A stretch of 64,000 nucleotides of DNA from JAEUOS01 sp965279115. Its GTDB lineage: Bacteria > Pseudomonadota > Gammaproteobacteria > Burkholderiales > JAEUOS01. Under the pieces are notes generated by a model that was given only the letters and a program-made list of their open reading frames with translations, was not told the origin of the DNA and did no database searches. Made by a program: the position numbers and the translations under genes. Positions 45,298 to 53,932 of this stretch are shown piece after piece; the first letter of the stretch is position 1, and each line of letters opens with the position of its first letter. The stretch lies in contig OZ257137.1 of assembly GCA_965279115.1 (NCBI GenBank), forward strand, positions 6,076,001 through 6,140,000, in the 5' to 3' direction.

Positions 45298-47014
45298 TGG
45301 CCGCTTTCAGTTGTTGTACGCCCAGCGCGCGGAATTCCGCGTCGACTGGCAAGGTGCGATTGTCCACGTACATCGCGATCACCGACAAAAGAATCCAGTT
45401 ACGCTCCTTGACCGGTACTTGCGCCAGCGCCTGCGCAGCCCCATTCCGGTCGCCGGAAAGAAAGCGAATGTATGCGATACCGGACCAGGCTTGCGCGAAA
45501 TTGGCTGAGTCGGGTGCCGCCGCGGCGCGCGCGGCTTCGAACCTGGCGAGCGTCTCCGCAACCATCGTCGCAAGTCTCGCGCCCTGGTCCTTTTTGGCAC
45601 GCCACAGGCTGATCAGCCCAAGCGTGTAGTGGGCGTCTGAAACCTGCCCGCGCACCTCCTGGTTCGAGCTGCCGCCAAAGCGGAGCACCATGTCTGCAAG
45701 GATGGCCTCCCCGCTGCCTTCCTCGCGCGCCTCCATCAGGGCCGCCTGTTGCAAAGTCCCCCAGGCGCTGCGCCATTGCATTTGCACATCGCCGGACCCG
45801 CCGATGCGTTCCTGCAAGGCGGCGTATGCGGCCAGCGCGGCATCCGACTTTCCCGCTTCGCCCAAGGCATACGCCTTGAGCCGCAGTGCATCGGCCGCCG
45901 TCTGCTGCATGTCTGGCGGATCTCCAGCATGAACCAGCGCGGCGGCACGGTCGTAGGCAACCTCCATCTCATTGTGCCGATCACGCCGGGCAAGCAATTC
46001 GCCCTTGCGCAGCAGGGCCGACGCAGCACGCGCGCGGTCGTCAGGCTTGACGAGCTTGTCGATGGCGCCGAGGCGATAGAGATCATCGTCCAACCGTGCG
46101 ATATCCGGGTCGGTTTCGCGCGGAACCAGGGCCTCACCGGTGGCCTCTTCGCCAAGCCAGGCGGCCCGCAGCACTTCGCGGAAGGTACGCGCATGCGGAT
46201 ATGCGGACTGGCCGATGGCGGCGAAAGCGACCGCGGCGCCGGTGACGAGAATGAACGGCAACAGCGTTTTCCACAAGACACGGCCGATCCAGCCGCCGGC
46301 GCCGCCGGCCCTCAGGGTCTTGATCAACCCTCCAGCCAGCATGGCCTCGAAGGCGGCTTCCACGAGTATTTCGGGGCCGATCCAGATGATCCAGAAGGCA
46401 CTGCCCAGCACCGCAAGCAGCACCAGCAGTGCCAGCAGCAATACAACCAGCCCGTCAGCATCGCCCAGGTCGAAGCTGAAACCGGATCCGGAACCCGAGC
46501 CGCCGCCCGAACCCCCGACAGAGGGCAGGAGATCGCCCACGCCCTCACCTGACACAAAGGAATCCGACGCGCCAGCGCCGGCGAAATCGCCACCGCCCCC
46601 ACCGCGGAAAGGCAGGCGCACCGGTCCCGCGCCACCGCCACCTCCTCCACCGAGGTCAAGCGGAAGGTCGAATCCGCCACCATCTCCTCGTCGGGCTTTC
46701 CGGTCCCGGTCGACGCTGGCGCCGACCGGCCGGACGGCATCAGGCATGTCTGCAGCCCCGACATAGGCAAGCCACAAGCGCACGCCAACCAGAAAGGCCG
46801 CATAGGCAACCAGCATGGACGCGAGATAGCGCAACCACATCGTCTCCACGCCCAGCCAAAGCAGCACGCGGGTGGTCACCAACCCGGCACAAAAAGTGAA
46901 CACCAGGATCAGGCTGACATGAAAGCGCAGGAAAAAGCGCCGCTTCAGCGCGCCGCCGATGCGGGCCTTGATCCGCTCCCTCCGGTCCGGATCGAAGGCC
47001 GCGGCCGAACTCAC
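45290..47014 (-). CDS. Membrane protein with Gly-rich linker and TPR-like C-terminus, unknown
   Basis: A 574-residue protein not matched to a named family. Start GTG 47014 overlaps the alr stop as GTGA; the stop overlaps radA by 8 bases. Predicted layout: a short basic N-terminus, two membrane helices (about 27-52 and 58-86), a Gly/Ser/Asp-rich linker (about 110-180), two more helices (about 188-212 and 246-268), then a helical Ala-rich domain (about 280-574) with repeated segments such as ADALRLKAYALGEAGKSDAA and AYAALQERIGGSGD that look like tetratricopeptide repeats. It is probably a membrane-anchored scaffold. The overlaps suggest it is co-made with alanine racemase and RadA; functional connection unknown. 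Confidence 0.78.
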   Translation of the reverse strand: MSSAAAFDPDRRERIKARIGGALKRRFFLRFHVSLILVFTFCAGLVTTRVLLWLGVETMWLRYLASMLVAYAAFLVGVRLWLAYVGAADMPDAVRPVGASVDRDRKARRGDGGGFDLPLDLGGGGGGGAGPVRLPFRGGGGGDFAGAGASDSFVSGEGVGDLLPSVGGSGGGSGSGSGFSFDLGDADGLVVLLLALLVLLAVLGSAFWIIWIGPEILVEAAFEAMLAGGLIKTLRAGGAGGWIGRVLWKTLLPFILVTGAAVAFAAIGQSAYPHARTFREVLRAAWLGEEATGEALVPRETDPDIARLDDDLYRLGAIDKLVKPDDRARAASALLRKGELLARRDRHNEMEVAYDRAAALVHAGDPPDMQQTAADALRLKAYALGEAGKSDAALAAYAALQERIGGSGDVQMQWRSAWGTLQQAALMEAREEGSGEAILADMVLRFGGSSNQEVRGQVSDAHYTLGLISLWRAKKDQGARLATMVAETLARFEAARAAAAPDSANFAQAWSGIAYIRFLSGDRNGAAQALAQVPVKERNWILLSVIAMYVDNRTLPVDAEFRALGVQQLKAANG

Positions 47015-48096
47015 GGCGCGCGGTCCTCCACCGGCACGCGTGCGGCAAGGGCGCACATGAGTTCGTAGGACACGGTACCGCAGGCCGTGGCGACTTCGTC
47101 TGCCGGCAATCCCTTGCCCCACAGCACCACCTTGCTCCCCGCTTGCGCACCAGGGACCGGCGTCAGGTCGACATAGAGCATGTCCATCGCCACCCTGCCA
47201 ACCGTGCGGGTGCGCACGCCGTCGACCAGAATCGGCGCGCCCCCCGCATTGGTCCCTGGCGCATGGCGCGGATAACCGTCCGCATAGCCGCAGGCGACGA
47301 TGCCGACCCGCATGTCGCGCTCAGCCCGGTAGATGAAACCGTAGCCGATGCCTTCACCCCTTGAGAGGTTTTGCACCGAGATGATTTCGCTGTGCAAGGT
47401 CATCACCGGCAGCAAGCCGAGCGCCTCGGCACTTGTTTCCGGGAACGGTGAAGCTCCGTAGAGCGCGATGCCGGGCCGGACCCAATCCCGGTGTGTCTCG
47501 GGATAGCGCAGGATGGCGGCCGAGTTCGCCGTGCTCCAATGCGCATCAAGTCCGGCCGCCACGACCTGCATGGACGCCATTTGCGCGGCGACGCCGAGCG
47601 CACCGTCGGCGTCCGCAAAATGGGTCATCAGCGTGATCGACTTCACCTGCGCCAGGCCGGAAAGTCGCTGATGCGCCTGCCGTACGGCCGGCCCGGTGAA
47701 GCCAAGCCGGTTCATGCCTGAATTGACCTTCAGATAAACATCGAGCGGACGCCGCAACGCGGCTTTCTCGAGCATTTCGATCTGGCCGGGGTGATGAATC
47801 ACCGGCGTGAGGTGAAGGCTGTCGACGACATCGAGGTCGCCGGGATGGAATACCCCTTCAAGCAACAGCACCGGATGCAGGAACCCTGCCTCGCGCAGGC
47901 GCACCGCCTCGGCGAGATCAAGCAGGGCGAAGCCTTCGGCCGCCCGCAACGCGCCCGCGGCGCGCAGCAGGCCATGGCCATAGGCATTCGCCTTGACCAC
48001 CGCCCACACCCGTGCGCCCGGGGCGGCCCTGCGCACCACACCCAGGTTATGCGCCAGCGCGGAGGTATCGAACTGAACTCGGATCGGACGCGGCAT
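47011..48096 (-). CDS. alr: Alanine racemase
   Basis: A 361-residue PLP enzyme that converts L-alanine to D-alanine for peptidoglycan. The PLP lysine is Lys35 in VWAVVKANAYGHG; the second catalytic residue, Tyr, is in SRGEGIGYGFIYRAE near residue 250; the C-terminal barrel has GRVAMDMLYVDLT. Length is normal. It is divergent from lplT, as often in Burkholderiales, and its stop overlaps the start of the next gene (GTGA). Confidence 0.96.
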   Translation of the reverse strand: MPRPIRVQFDTSALAHNLGVVRRAAPGARVWAVVKANAYGHGLLRAAGALRAAEGFALLDLAEAVRLREAGFLHPVLLLEGVFHPGDLDVVDSLHLTPVIHHPGQIEMLEKAALRRPLDVYLKVNSGMNRLGFTGPAVRQAHQRLSGLAQVKSITLMTHFADADGALGVAAQMASMQVVAAGLDAHWSTANSAAILRYPETHRDWVRPGIALYGASPFPETSAEALGLLPVMTLHSEIISVQNLSRGEGIGYGFIYRAERDMRVGIVACGYADGYPRHAPGTNAGGAPILVDGVRTRTVGRVAMDMLYVDLTPVPGAQAGSKVVLWGKGLPADEVATACGTVSYELMCALAARVPVEDRAP

Positions 48097-48212
48097 GCGG
48101 GCTATTGCCGGTTCATTCCAGGCAAGAGCGGCGGCCGTTTTCGCAACCCCGTGGGGCGTCGCATGCCATTGCCGCCGGATTTCGCATATTCGGGTTAACC
48201 AATCCTAAATCG

Positions 48213-48243
48213 TTGATTTGAGGGAATGTATTCGTGCTATAAA
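48213..48243 (+). promoter_or_regulatory. Extended -10 promoter of lplT
   Basis: TATAAA at 48238-48243 is preceded by TG and one base (TGCTATAAA), an extended -10 element. A TTGATT at 48213-48218 could be a -35 with a long 19-base spacer. Transcription would start about 75 bases before the lplT ATG. The AT-rich stretch 48185-48245 is distinct from its surroundings. Confidence 0.55.
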
Positions 48244-48323
48244 GCCGGGCGCCTGAGGCACCCTTGCCCCTTTTTGCTCACGCAGGTGCGCGATCGGACA
48301 CAATTCTAAATCACCAGAATGCG

Positions 48324-49604
48324 ATGAAGACCGGGTTCTACACCATCATGTCGGCGCAGTTTTTCTCGTCGCTGGCGGACAATGCGCTGTTCGTCGCCGC
48401 AGTGGAACTGCTCAAGAGTGATGGTGCGCCCGAATGGCAGCGCGCGGCGCTGGTGCCGATGTTCGCACTCTTCTATGTGCTGCTGGCCCCGTTCGTGGGT
48501 GCCTTTGCCGACCTGCTGCCGAAAGGCAGGGTGATGTTCCTGTCGAACAGCCTCAAGGTGGTCGGCTGCCTGATGATGCTGGTGGGCATACATCCGCTGA
48601 TCGCCTACACCGTGGTGGGCATGGGGGCGGCCGCCTACTCCCCTGCCAAGTACGGCATCCTCACGGAGTTGCTGCCGCCTTCGCAGCTGGTGAAGGCAAA
48701 TGGCTGGATCGAGGGGCTGACCATCGCATCGATCATTCTCGGTGTGCTTCTGGGTGGCCAGCTCATCGGCCACCGTGTTTCGGATGTCCTCCTGCAAATC
48801 GACCTGCCGAACATCCACACAGGCATCGACACGCCGCCGGAGGCGGCGATCGCGGTGATCGGCATCCTGTATGTCGTCGCCGCGGCGTTCAACCTCTTTA
48901 TTCCGCTGACCGGCGCGGCCATGCTGCCGTTCCCGAAGCGCTCGATTGAACTGCTGACCGACTTCTGGCGCTGCAATGTGATTCTCTGGAGAGACAAACT
49001 CGGTCAGATCTCGCTTGCCACCACCACCCTTTTCTGGGGCGTCTCTGGAAATTTGCGCTACATCGTGCTCGCCTGGGCCGCAGCCGCGCTGGGCTATGGC
49101 ACAACCCAGGCTTCCAGCCTGGTAGGCGTCGTGGCCATCGGTACCGCGGTGGGCGCGGTGGTCGCCAGCATGCGCATGAAACTGGAACATGCGACAAAGG
49201 TGATCCCGCTTGCGATCATCATGGGTTTCCTGGTCATTCTTCTGATCTTCATCCGTGATGTGTGGATCGCGGCCCCATTCCTGATCCTCTTGGGCGGCAT
49301 CGGCGGTTACCTCGTCGTGCCCATGAACGCGTTGCTGCAGCATCGCGGCCACAACCTTATGGGGGCCGGCCGCTCGATCGCCGTGCAGAATTTCAACGAA
49401 CAGGCCTGCATCCTGTTGCTCGGCTTCCTTTACTCCTCGTCCACCGGCGCGGGAATATCGGCATTCACGGCCATCGCCGGATTCGGCATCCTGGTCGCCT
49501 CGATCATGTGGGTGATAGGACGCTGGCATCGCAGCAATACCATCCATCACAAGGCCGAGGTCGACCGGCTCCTCAAGCTCGCGCGCAGCGACTCGATGCA
49601 CTAG
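48324..49604 (+). CDS. lplT: Lysophospholipid transporter LplT
   Basis: A 426-residue MFS-type membrane protein with the start MKTGFYTIMSAQFFSSLADN typical of LplT, which flips lysophospholipids across the inner membrane for re-acylation. Further motifs: PFVGAFADLLPKGRVMFLSN, AYSPAKYGILTELLPPSQLV and PMNALLQHRGHNLMGAGRSI. The ATG at 48324 has the family start; the frame extends upstream to 48264. No acyltransferase gene follows here. It converges on the DUF1853 gene (10 bases between stops). Confidence 0.92.
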   Translation: MKTGFYTIMSAQFFSSLADNALFVAAVELLKSDGAPEWQRAALVPMFALFYVLLAPFVGAFADLLPKGRVMFLSNSLKVVGCLMMLVGIHPLIAYTVVGMGAAAYSPAKYGILTELLPPSQLVKANGWIEGLTIASIILGVLLGGQLIGHRVSDVLLQIDLPNIHTGIDTPPEAAIAVIGILYVVAAAFNLFIPLTGAAMLPFPKRSIELLTDFWRCNVILWRDKLGQISLATTTLFWGVSGNLRYIVLAWAAAALGYGTTQASSLVGVVAIGTAVGAVVASMRMKLEHATKVIPLAIIMGFLVILLIFIRDVWIAAPFLILLGGIGGYLVVPMNALLQHRGHNLMGAGRSIAVQNFNEQACILLLGFLYSSSTGAGISAFTAIAGFGILVASIMWVIGRWHRSNTIHHKAEVDRLLKLARSDSMH

Positions 49605-49614
49605 AGGCGGGCAA

Positions 49615-50535
49615 TCACGCCCCGGCCGGTTCGCCAGGCCAACCTTCAGGCACCACAAATCCACGCCCGCATTCCGTCCCCGTGCCACCCGGGGCATCAA
49701 ACCCGGCGACCATCACCGCGCGCGCATCGCCTTCAAACCTCGCCTTGATTTGTCGCGCGACCTCGGCCGCGCAAGCGGTCTCGCGCCCGGCGGCCGCAAG
49801 CGGCCCGTTCATCCAGTCCGCCCGCTTGACCAGCGCAAAGCGCCGCCCGAGGCATTCCGGCGTTGCCGCAAACTCCTCCAGCTTGCGCCACCAGCCGCGC
49901 TGGTGGAAGGGACTGACCTCGGGCACACCGGCCAGCCCATCATCCGGGTGGAACAGCCAACCCTTGACGAAAGCCCGCGAGACCGCTTGCCCGCTGCAAA
50001 TTGCCGCCAGCGCAGCACGCCCGGCCGGGCTGGTCCCGAGGCGCAACTGGTGATCAAAGATGTGCCGCGCCTTGCGCGCCAACGTGTCACGCCCCTCCGG
50101 CCCGAGAAACTCCGTGCCGCCACGGCGCCGCAAATAGAACTTCACCGCCATTTCCCAGTGGATCACCCCTTGCTCTTCATGATCCCGGAAGAGGAGGTCG
50201 AATTCACCGAGCGTGCGGCCGGCACCGCGCACCGCAAGGTTTTGCGCCAACAGTTCGAAACGGCCGGACTTCTCAAGCCAGAATGCGATCAGGCATTCCG
50301 CGAGCCGTCCGAGACGTCGGGATGCACAGTTCGCTACCGCTGCTTCAAGCCCAGCCGGTTCGCGATCCAGTGCGAGCATCAGTCCGGTTGAACCTGCGAG
50401 CGCCCTGCGGCACCAGTCATCCGAAACCACCGCGTCTACTGCGACATCGGCTGGCGCCACCAGCAAGCCGGGCGATCCCAGCAGCCACGCCAGAGATCGC
50501 ACCAGCGGGTGATCAAGCTTCAGGTCAGGCCTCAA
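49615..50535 (-). CDS. DUF1853 family protein
   Basis: A 306-residue protein of the DUF1853 family. Supporting segments: LDHPLVRSLAWLLGSPGLL at the start, RLGRLAECLIAFWLEKSGRF, RTLGEFDLLFRDHEEQGVIH (a possible nuclease-like E/D core) and HWEMAVKFYLRRRGG. The open frame begins at a TTG (50535) that overlaps the preceding stop as TTGA; no ATG is near. It is the last gene of a long minus-strand series. Function unknown; the conserved acidic/Lys pattern suggests a PD-(D/E)XK-like fold, which is inference. Confidence 0.72.
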   Translation of the reverse strand: MRPDLKLDHPLVRSLAWLLGSPGLLVAPADVAVDAVVSDDWCRRALAGSTGLMLALDREPAGLEAAVANCASRRLGRLAECLIAFWLEKSGRFELLAQNLAVRGAGRTLGEFDLLFRDHEEQGVIHWEMAVKFYLRRRGGTEFLGPEGRDTLARKARHIFDHQLRLGTSPAGRAALAAICSGQAVSRAFVKGWLFHPDDGLAGVPEVSPFHQRGWWRKLEEFAATPECLGRRFALVKRADWMNGPLAAAGRETACAAEVARQIKARFEGDARAVMVAGFDAPGGTGTECGRGFVVPEGWPGEPAGA

Positions 50536-51032
50536 AGCACCACGGGAGAGTCAGGGAGTTCGTTCGGATTGTCCTCAAGTGCGGGAAAGTGCCGCGCCAG
50601 GAGTTCGCTGATCCGGCCCAGGGCCCGCGACACCCCTTCCTCGGCTTTTCCTTCACGGAAAGCGCGCGCCAGTTCGCGGCAAACCGCTGCCCAGTCCGCC
50701 GGATCCACCCTGGCCGCGATACCGCGATCGGCCACGATCTCCACCGCCTTGTCAGCCAGCAGCACATACAGCAGGACACCGGTGTTGCGCTCCGTATCCC
50801 ATACCCGCAGCTTGGAAAACAGCATGACCGCACGCTCACGCGCGCTGGCGCCGCGACGCAGATAGGACCACGGCAGCGAGGCCTCGATGCAGAAGCGCAC
50901 CTCTCCGTCATGTCGTGCCTCGCCCGCGGCGATGGCACGACGGATGTTGTCGAGCGCCGCTGCCGGCAAGACCCGACGCACTGCGCGATCGTCGGTAACG
51001 AGATGGCGTACCGTGCGCCGCAAGTCAGTCAC
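50532..51032 (-). CDS. TPM-domain protein (short)
   Basis: A 166-residue protein with a TPM (TLP18.3/Psb32/MOLO-1) domain: AALDNIRRAIAAGEARHDGE, VRFCIEASLPW, and NTGVLLYVLLADKAVEIVAD followed by a helical end. No signal peptide. The start is one of two adjacent GTGs (51032 or 51035) that overlap the end of the upstream TPM gene, with GGGGAG in that gene's last codons serving as ribosome site. The LemA-TPM-TPM order is common in proteobacteria. Probably a membrane-associated partner of the larger TPM protein. Confidence 0.85.
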   Translation of the reverse strand: MTDLRRTVRHLVTDDRAVRRVLPAAALDNIRRAIAAGEARHDGEVRFCIEASLPWSYLRRGASARERAVMLFSKLRVWDTERNTGVLLYVLLADKAVEIVADRGIAARVDPADWAAVCRELARAFREGKAEEGVSRALGRISELLARHFPALEDNPNELPDSPVVL

Positions 51033-51948
51033 CACCGTCTCCCCAGCCGCCGGATGCTCCGCCGCCGCCGAAATCGCCGCCGCCCCCCGACGAGAAGCCG
51101 CCAGAGCCGCCTCCCGAGTGCGATCCGCCCATGCCGCCGAATCCGCCCCCCAGCCCGGGCCCGAATCCGCCGCCCCGACCGCCGCGTGCATTGCCCATGA
51201 TCAGCAGAAACAGCAAGGCGACCACCCCGATCGCGATTGCCGCCAGCACACTGCCTGCAACCAGCCAGGCGATCAACCCGGCGCCGCCGGCACCGATGAA
51301 TGAACCGGCGGCTCGACCGAACATCGCCTTGAGAATCGAACCGCCCACGATCAGGCCGATGAAGCCGAACATCAGCCAGACCTCCAGGTCATTGTTGTCG
51401 GACGTCGGCGTCTCCTGGCCGCCTTTGGGCGGCGGCAAGGCCTCGCCCTCGATCAGCTTGAAAAGCGCATCCAGACCCGAATTGAGCCCGCCGGAGAAAT
51501 TGCCCTGGGCGAAACGCGGCGCCATTTCCTCGCGAATCACGCGCTTGGCGGCCAGGTCCGGCACCGCGCCCTCCAGGGCGCGAGCCACGTCGATGCGTAC
51601 CCGCTTGTCGTCACGTGCGACGATGACAAGCAGGCCGTCGCCCACGCCCTTGCGACCGATCTTCCAGGCCTCGCCGACCCGGTGCGCGAAGTCCTCGATG
51701 GGTTCGGGCTGGGTGGTGGCCACCAGCAGAACCGCGATCTGGCTGCCATGCGCCTGCTCAAAAGCCGCCAGCTTCGCTTCCAGGGCATCACGCGCCGACG
51801 TCTCCAGAACCTGCGCGGTATCGGTGACACGCGTCTTGAGCGAAGGTATGGCGACAAGCGAACCGCCCTGTCCCCATGCACTGGCTCCGACCAGCAGCGT
51901 GCAGACCCCCCCGGCAAGCGCGTGCGCGAGTCGCCGCAACGCTAGCAT
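51025..51948 (-). CDS. TPM-domain membrane protein, YgcG-like, Gly-rich tail
   Basis: A 307-residue envelope protein. Signal peptide about residues 1-27 (LAGGVCTLLVGASAWGQ), extracytoplasmic TPM domain about 35-170 (VTDTAQVLETSARDALEAKL, VGDGLLVIVARDDKRVRID), two membrane segments about 190-250, and a low-complexity Gly/Ser/Phe tail ending GGGGASGGWGDGGD. The Gly-rich tail is typical of the YgcG family. It lies between lemA and the short TPM gene. These triads are linked to envelope maintenance in other bacteria; the mechanism is unclear. Confidence 0.88.
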   Translation of the reverse strand: MLALRRLAHALAGGVCTLLVGASAWGQGGSLVAIPSLKTRVTDTAQVLETSARDALEAKLAAFEQAHGSQIAVLLVATTQPEPIEDFAHRVGEAWKIGRKGVGDGLLVIVARDDKRVRIDVARALEGAVPDLAAKRVIREEMAPRFAQGNFSGGLNSGLDALFKLIEGEALPPPKGGQETPTSDNNDLEVWLMFGFIGLIVGGSILKAMFGRAAGSFIGAGGAGLIAWLVAGSVLAAIAIGVVALLFLLIMGNARGGRGGGFGPGLGGGFGGMGGSHSGGGSGGFSSGGGGDFGGGGASGGWGDGGD

Positions 51949-51978
51949 GGCAGGTGCCGCCGCGGGTCCGATGGCGCC

Positions 51979-52584
51979 CTACTTCTTGTCAGCGGGCTTG
52001 TCGAAATTGACCGTCGGTGCGGCGGAAATCGCCTTTTCGTTCTCCACCGTGAAGGACGCCTTGGTCTTGTAGCCCATCGCCATCGCCGTCAGGTTGCTCG
52101 GGATGGTGCGCACCAGGATGTTGTAGGCCTGCACCGACTTGATGTACTTGTCGCGGGCGATGTTGATGCGGTTCTCGGTGCCCTCGAGCACCACGCGCAG
52201 GTCGCGGAAGGCCTGGTTGGCCTTCAGGTTGGGGTAATTTTCGGACACCACCATCAGCCGGGACAATGCGCCGGTAAGTTCGCCCTGGGCGGCCTGGAAT
52301 TTCTGGAAGGCCTGCGGATCATTGATCAATTGCGGCGTGGCCTGGATGGAGGTGGCGCGCGATCGCGCTTCGATCACCTTGGTCAGGGTTTCCTGCTCGA
52401 AATTCGCCTCCCCCTTGACCGTCGCGACAATATTGGGCACCACGTCTGCACGCCGCTGGTACTGTGCCAGGACACCGGCCCAGTCCGCCGTCACCTGTTC
52501 ATCAAGGCGTTGAAAGTCGTTGTAGCCGCATCCTGCGAGCGAAAGGGCCATGAAGCCAAACAGGGCGACCAGAAACTTGCGCAT
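51979..52584 (-). CDS. lemA: LemA family lipoprotein
   Basis: A 201-residue LemA protein. The N-terminus MRKFLVALFGFMALSLAGCG has a lipobox (LAGC) with a lipidated Cys near residue 19. The helical bundle follows: VPNIVATVKGEANFEQETLT, LTGALSRLMVVSENYPNLKA and NRINIARDKYIKSVQAYNIL. The ATG at 52584 is chosen for the signal and AAGGA ten bases before; the open frame runs further upstream through udg. It heads a lemA-TPM-TPM set with 30 bases to the next gene. Confidence 0.93.
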   Translation of the reverse strand: MRKFLVALFGFMALSLAGCGYNDFQRLDEQVTADWAGVLAQYQRRADVVPNIVATVKGEANFEQETLTKVIEARSRATSIQATPQLINDPQAFQKFQAAQGELTGALSRLMVVSENYPNLKANQAFRDLRVVLEGTENRINIARDKYIKSVQAYNILVRTIPSNLTAMAMGYKTKASFTVENEKAISAAPTVNFDKPADKK

Positions 52585-52610
52585 GGTGATGGTGTCCTTC
52601 AATTTTGAAA

Positions 52611-53471
52611 TCACGCGTTGGATGTGGGGTCGCGAGCGCCGGTTTGCAAGCCCCGCCAGGTTGCACGGGCGAACACCAGATCTTCCCATGACTTCGCCTT
52701 GTCGAGCGGCGTGCGCAGCAGGTAGGCGGGGTGGTAGGTGACGATGGCCGGCGTCGCGGCAACCTGGTGCAGGCGGCCGCGTAGCGAGGCGATCGACGCG
52801 TCGGTCTCCAGGAGAGCATGGGCGGCGAAGCGCCCCATCAGCAGTATCAGCCGCGGCTTGACCAGGGCGACCTGGCGCAGCAGGTGCGGCAGGCAGCGCG
52901 CGACCTCTTCCGGCTCGGGATTGCGATTGCCCGGAGGCCGGCACTTCAGGACATTGGCGATGAACACGTCGCGTTCGCGCGTCATGCCAATGGACGCCAG
53001 CATGGCGTCAAGAAGTTGCCCTGCCTGGCCAACAAACGGATCACCGCGCGCATCCTCCTCGGCGCCCGGCGCCTCGCCGATGATCATCCAGGGCGCCTCC
53101 TGATTGCCGACACCGAACACCGTATTGCGTCGCGACTTCGAAAGCGCGCAGGCCGTGCACTCGGCCACGGCTTCACGCAAGCGCGGCCAATCCATGCGCA
53201 TGATCGCGGTGGCGCGTACGTCCACCGGCGGCGCGGCCGTGACCGGTTCATCGAAGTCTCCGTAGCCGGCGTCGTCATCCTGCCCGGCAAACGCAGCGGC
53301 GTATTCATCGACCAACCCGGTCTCTGCCGGCTCGGAGGCCGGCGCGGGATCGTCACCCGGCTCCGTCGCGTTAACGGGCGCCGATTCTTCCGGCACGCCC
53401 GGTTGCAAGCGCAGTTTCCAGATCGGTCCCAGGCCCATTTCCTGGAGCAGGTGTTCTTGCCGGCTGTTCAT
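52611..53471 (-). CDS. Uracil-DNA glycosylase, family 4
   Basis: A 286-residue type-4 (Fe-S) uracil-DNA glycosylase. The catalytic region is about 95-280, with GEAPGAEEDARGDPFVGQAG and the C-terminal YHPAYLLRTPLDK. Four cysteines that should hold a 4Fe-4S cluster are at 105, 108, 177 and 193 (ECTAC, KCRPPGNRN, ARCLP). An acidic, Pro-rich N-terminal extension (about 25-85) precedes the domain and is not needed for the fold. The ATG overlaps the rimI stop (ATGA), so tsaB-rimI-udg are coupled. Confidence 0.92.
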   Translation of the reverse strand: MNSRQEHLLQEMGLGPIWKLRLQPGVPEESAPVNATEPGDDPAPASEPAETGLVDEYAAAFAGQDDDAGYGDFDEPVTAAPPVDVRATAIMRMDWPRLREAVAECTACALSKSRRNTVFGVGNQEAPWMIIGEAPGAEEDARGDPFVGQAGQLLDAMLASIGMTRERDVFIANVLKCRPPGNRNPEPEEVARCLPHLLRQVALVKPRLILLMGRFAAHALLETDASIASLRGRLHQVAATPAIVTYHPAYLLRTPLDKAKSWEDLVFARATWRGLQTGARDPTSNA

Positions 53472-53932
53472 AGCGCCCGCGAAAGCACCAATGCATCCTC
53501 ACGGCCACCCCGCGCCGGATAGTAGGCCCGCCGCATCCCCACCTGGCGAAATCCGGCCCGCGCATACAGTTCACGGCCCGCCACATTGGTTGGCCGCACT
53601 TCCAGGAACATGGACACTGCGCCATGGCCGCGCGCCACTGCCGACACTTCCTCGAGCAAACGCCTGCCATGACCGCGCCGCTGGGCCCCCCGGGCTATCG
53701 ACAGGTTGAGAAGGTGCGCTTCATCCAGCGCCAGCATCACCACCGCGTAGCCAAGCAGGTCACCCGCCTGTCGGTACAACCAGCAGCTATAGCCCGATTC
53801 CAGGGAGTCGCGAAAGTTGCCGCGCGTCCATGGGAACTCGTAGATGTCATTTTCGATCACCTGGACTTCTGCAAGCATTTCCGCGGTCATCGGCACAAGC
53901 GACGGCGCGCCCCCCTTGAGGACCGCACTCAT
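53468..53932 (-). CDS. rimI: Ribosomal protein S18-alanine N-acetyltransferase RimI
   Basis: A 154-residue GNAT-fold acetyltransferase. Segments: MLAEVQVIENDIYEFPWTRG at the start, the acetyl-CoA loop ARGAQRRGHGRRLLEEV, FLEVRPTNVAGRELYARAGF. The 5' end overlaps the tsaB stop by four bases and the 3' end overlaps the glycosylase start. This tsaB-rimI-udg arrangement is widespread in betaproteobacteria. Confidence 0.93.
   Translation of the reverse strand: MSAVLKGGAPSLVPMTAEMLAEVQVIENDIYEFPWTRGNFRDSLESGYSCWLYRQAGDLLGYAVVMLALDEAHLLNLSIARGAQRRGHGRRLLEEVSAVARGHGAVSMFLEVRPTNVAGRELYARAGFRQVGMRRAYYPARGGREDALVLSRAL

Noticed and set aside
48306..49700. Minus-strand frame of 464 codons opposite lplT
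   Set aside because: lplT has clear family motifs and its own promoter; the opposite frame is His/Arg-rich without homology.
51030..51190. Tandem Gly/Ser codon repeats at the end of the TPM gene
   Set aside because: Low-complexity coding sequence typical of YgcG proteins, not a mobile or CRISPR-type repeat.
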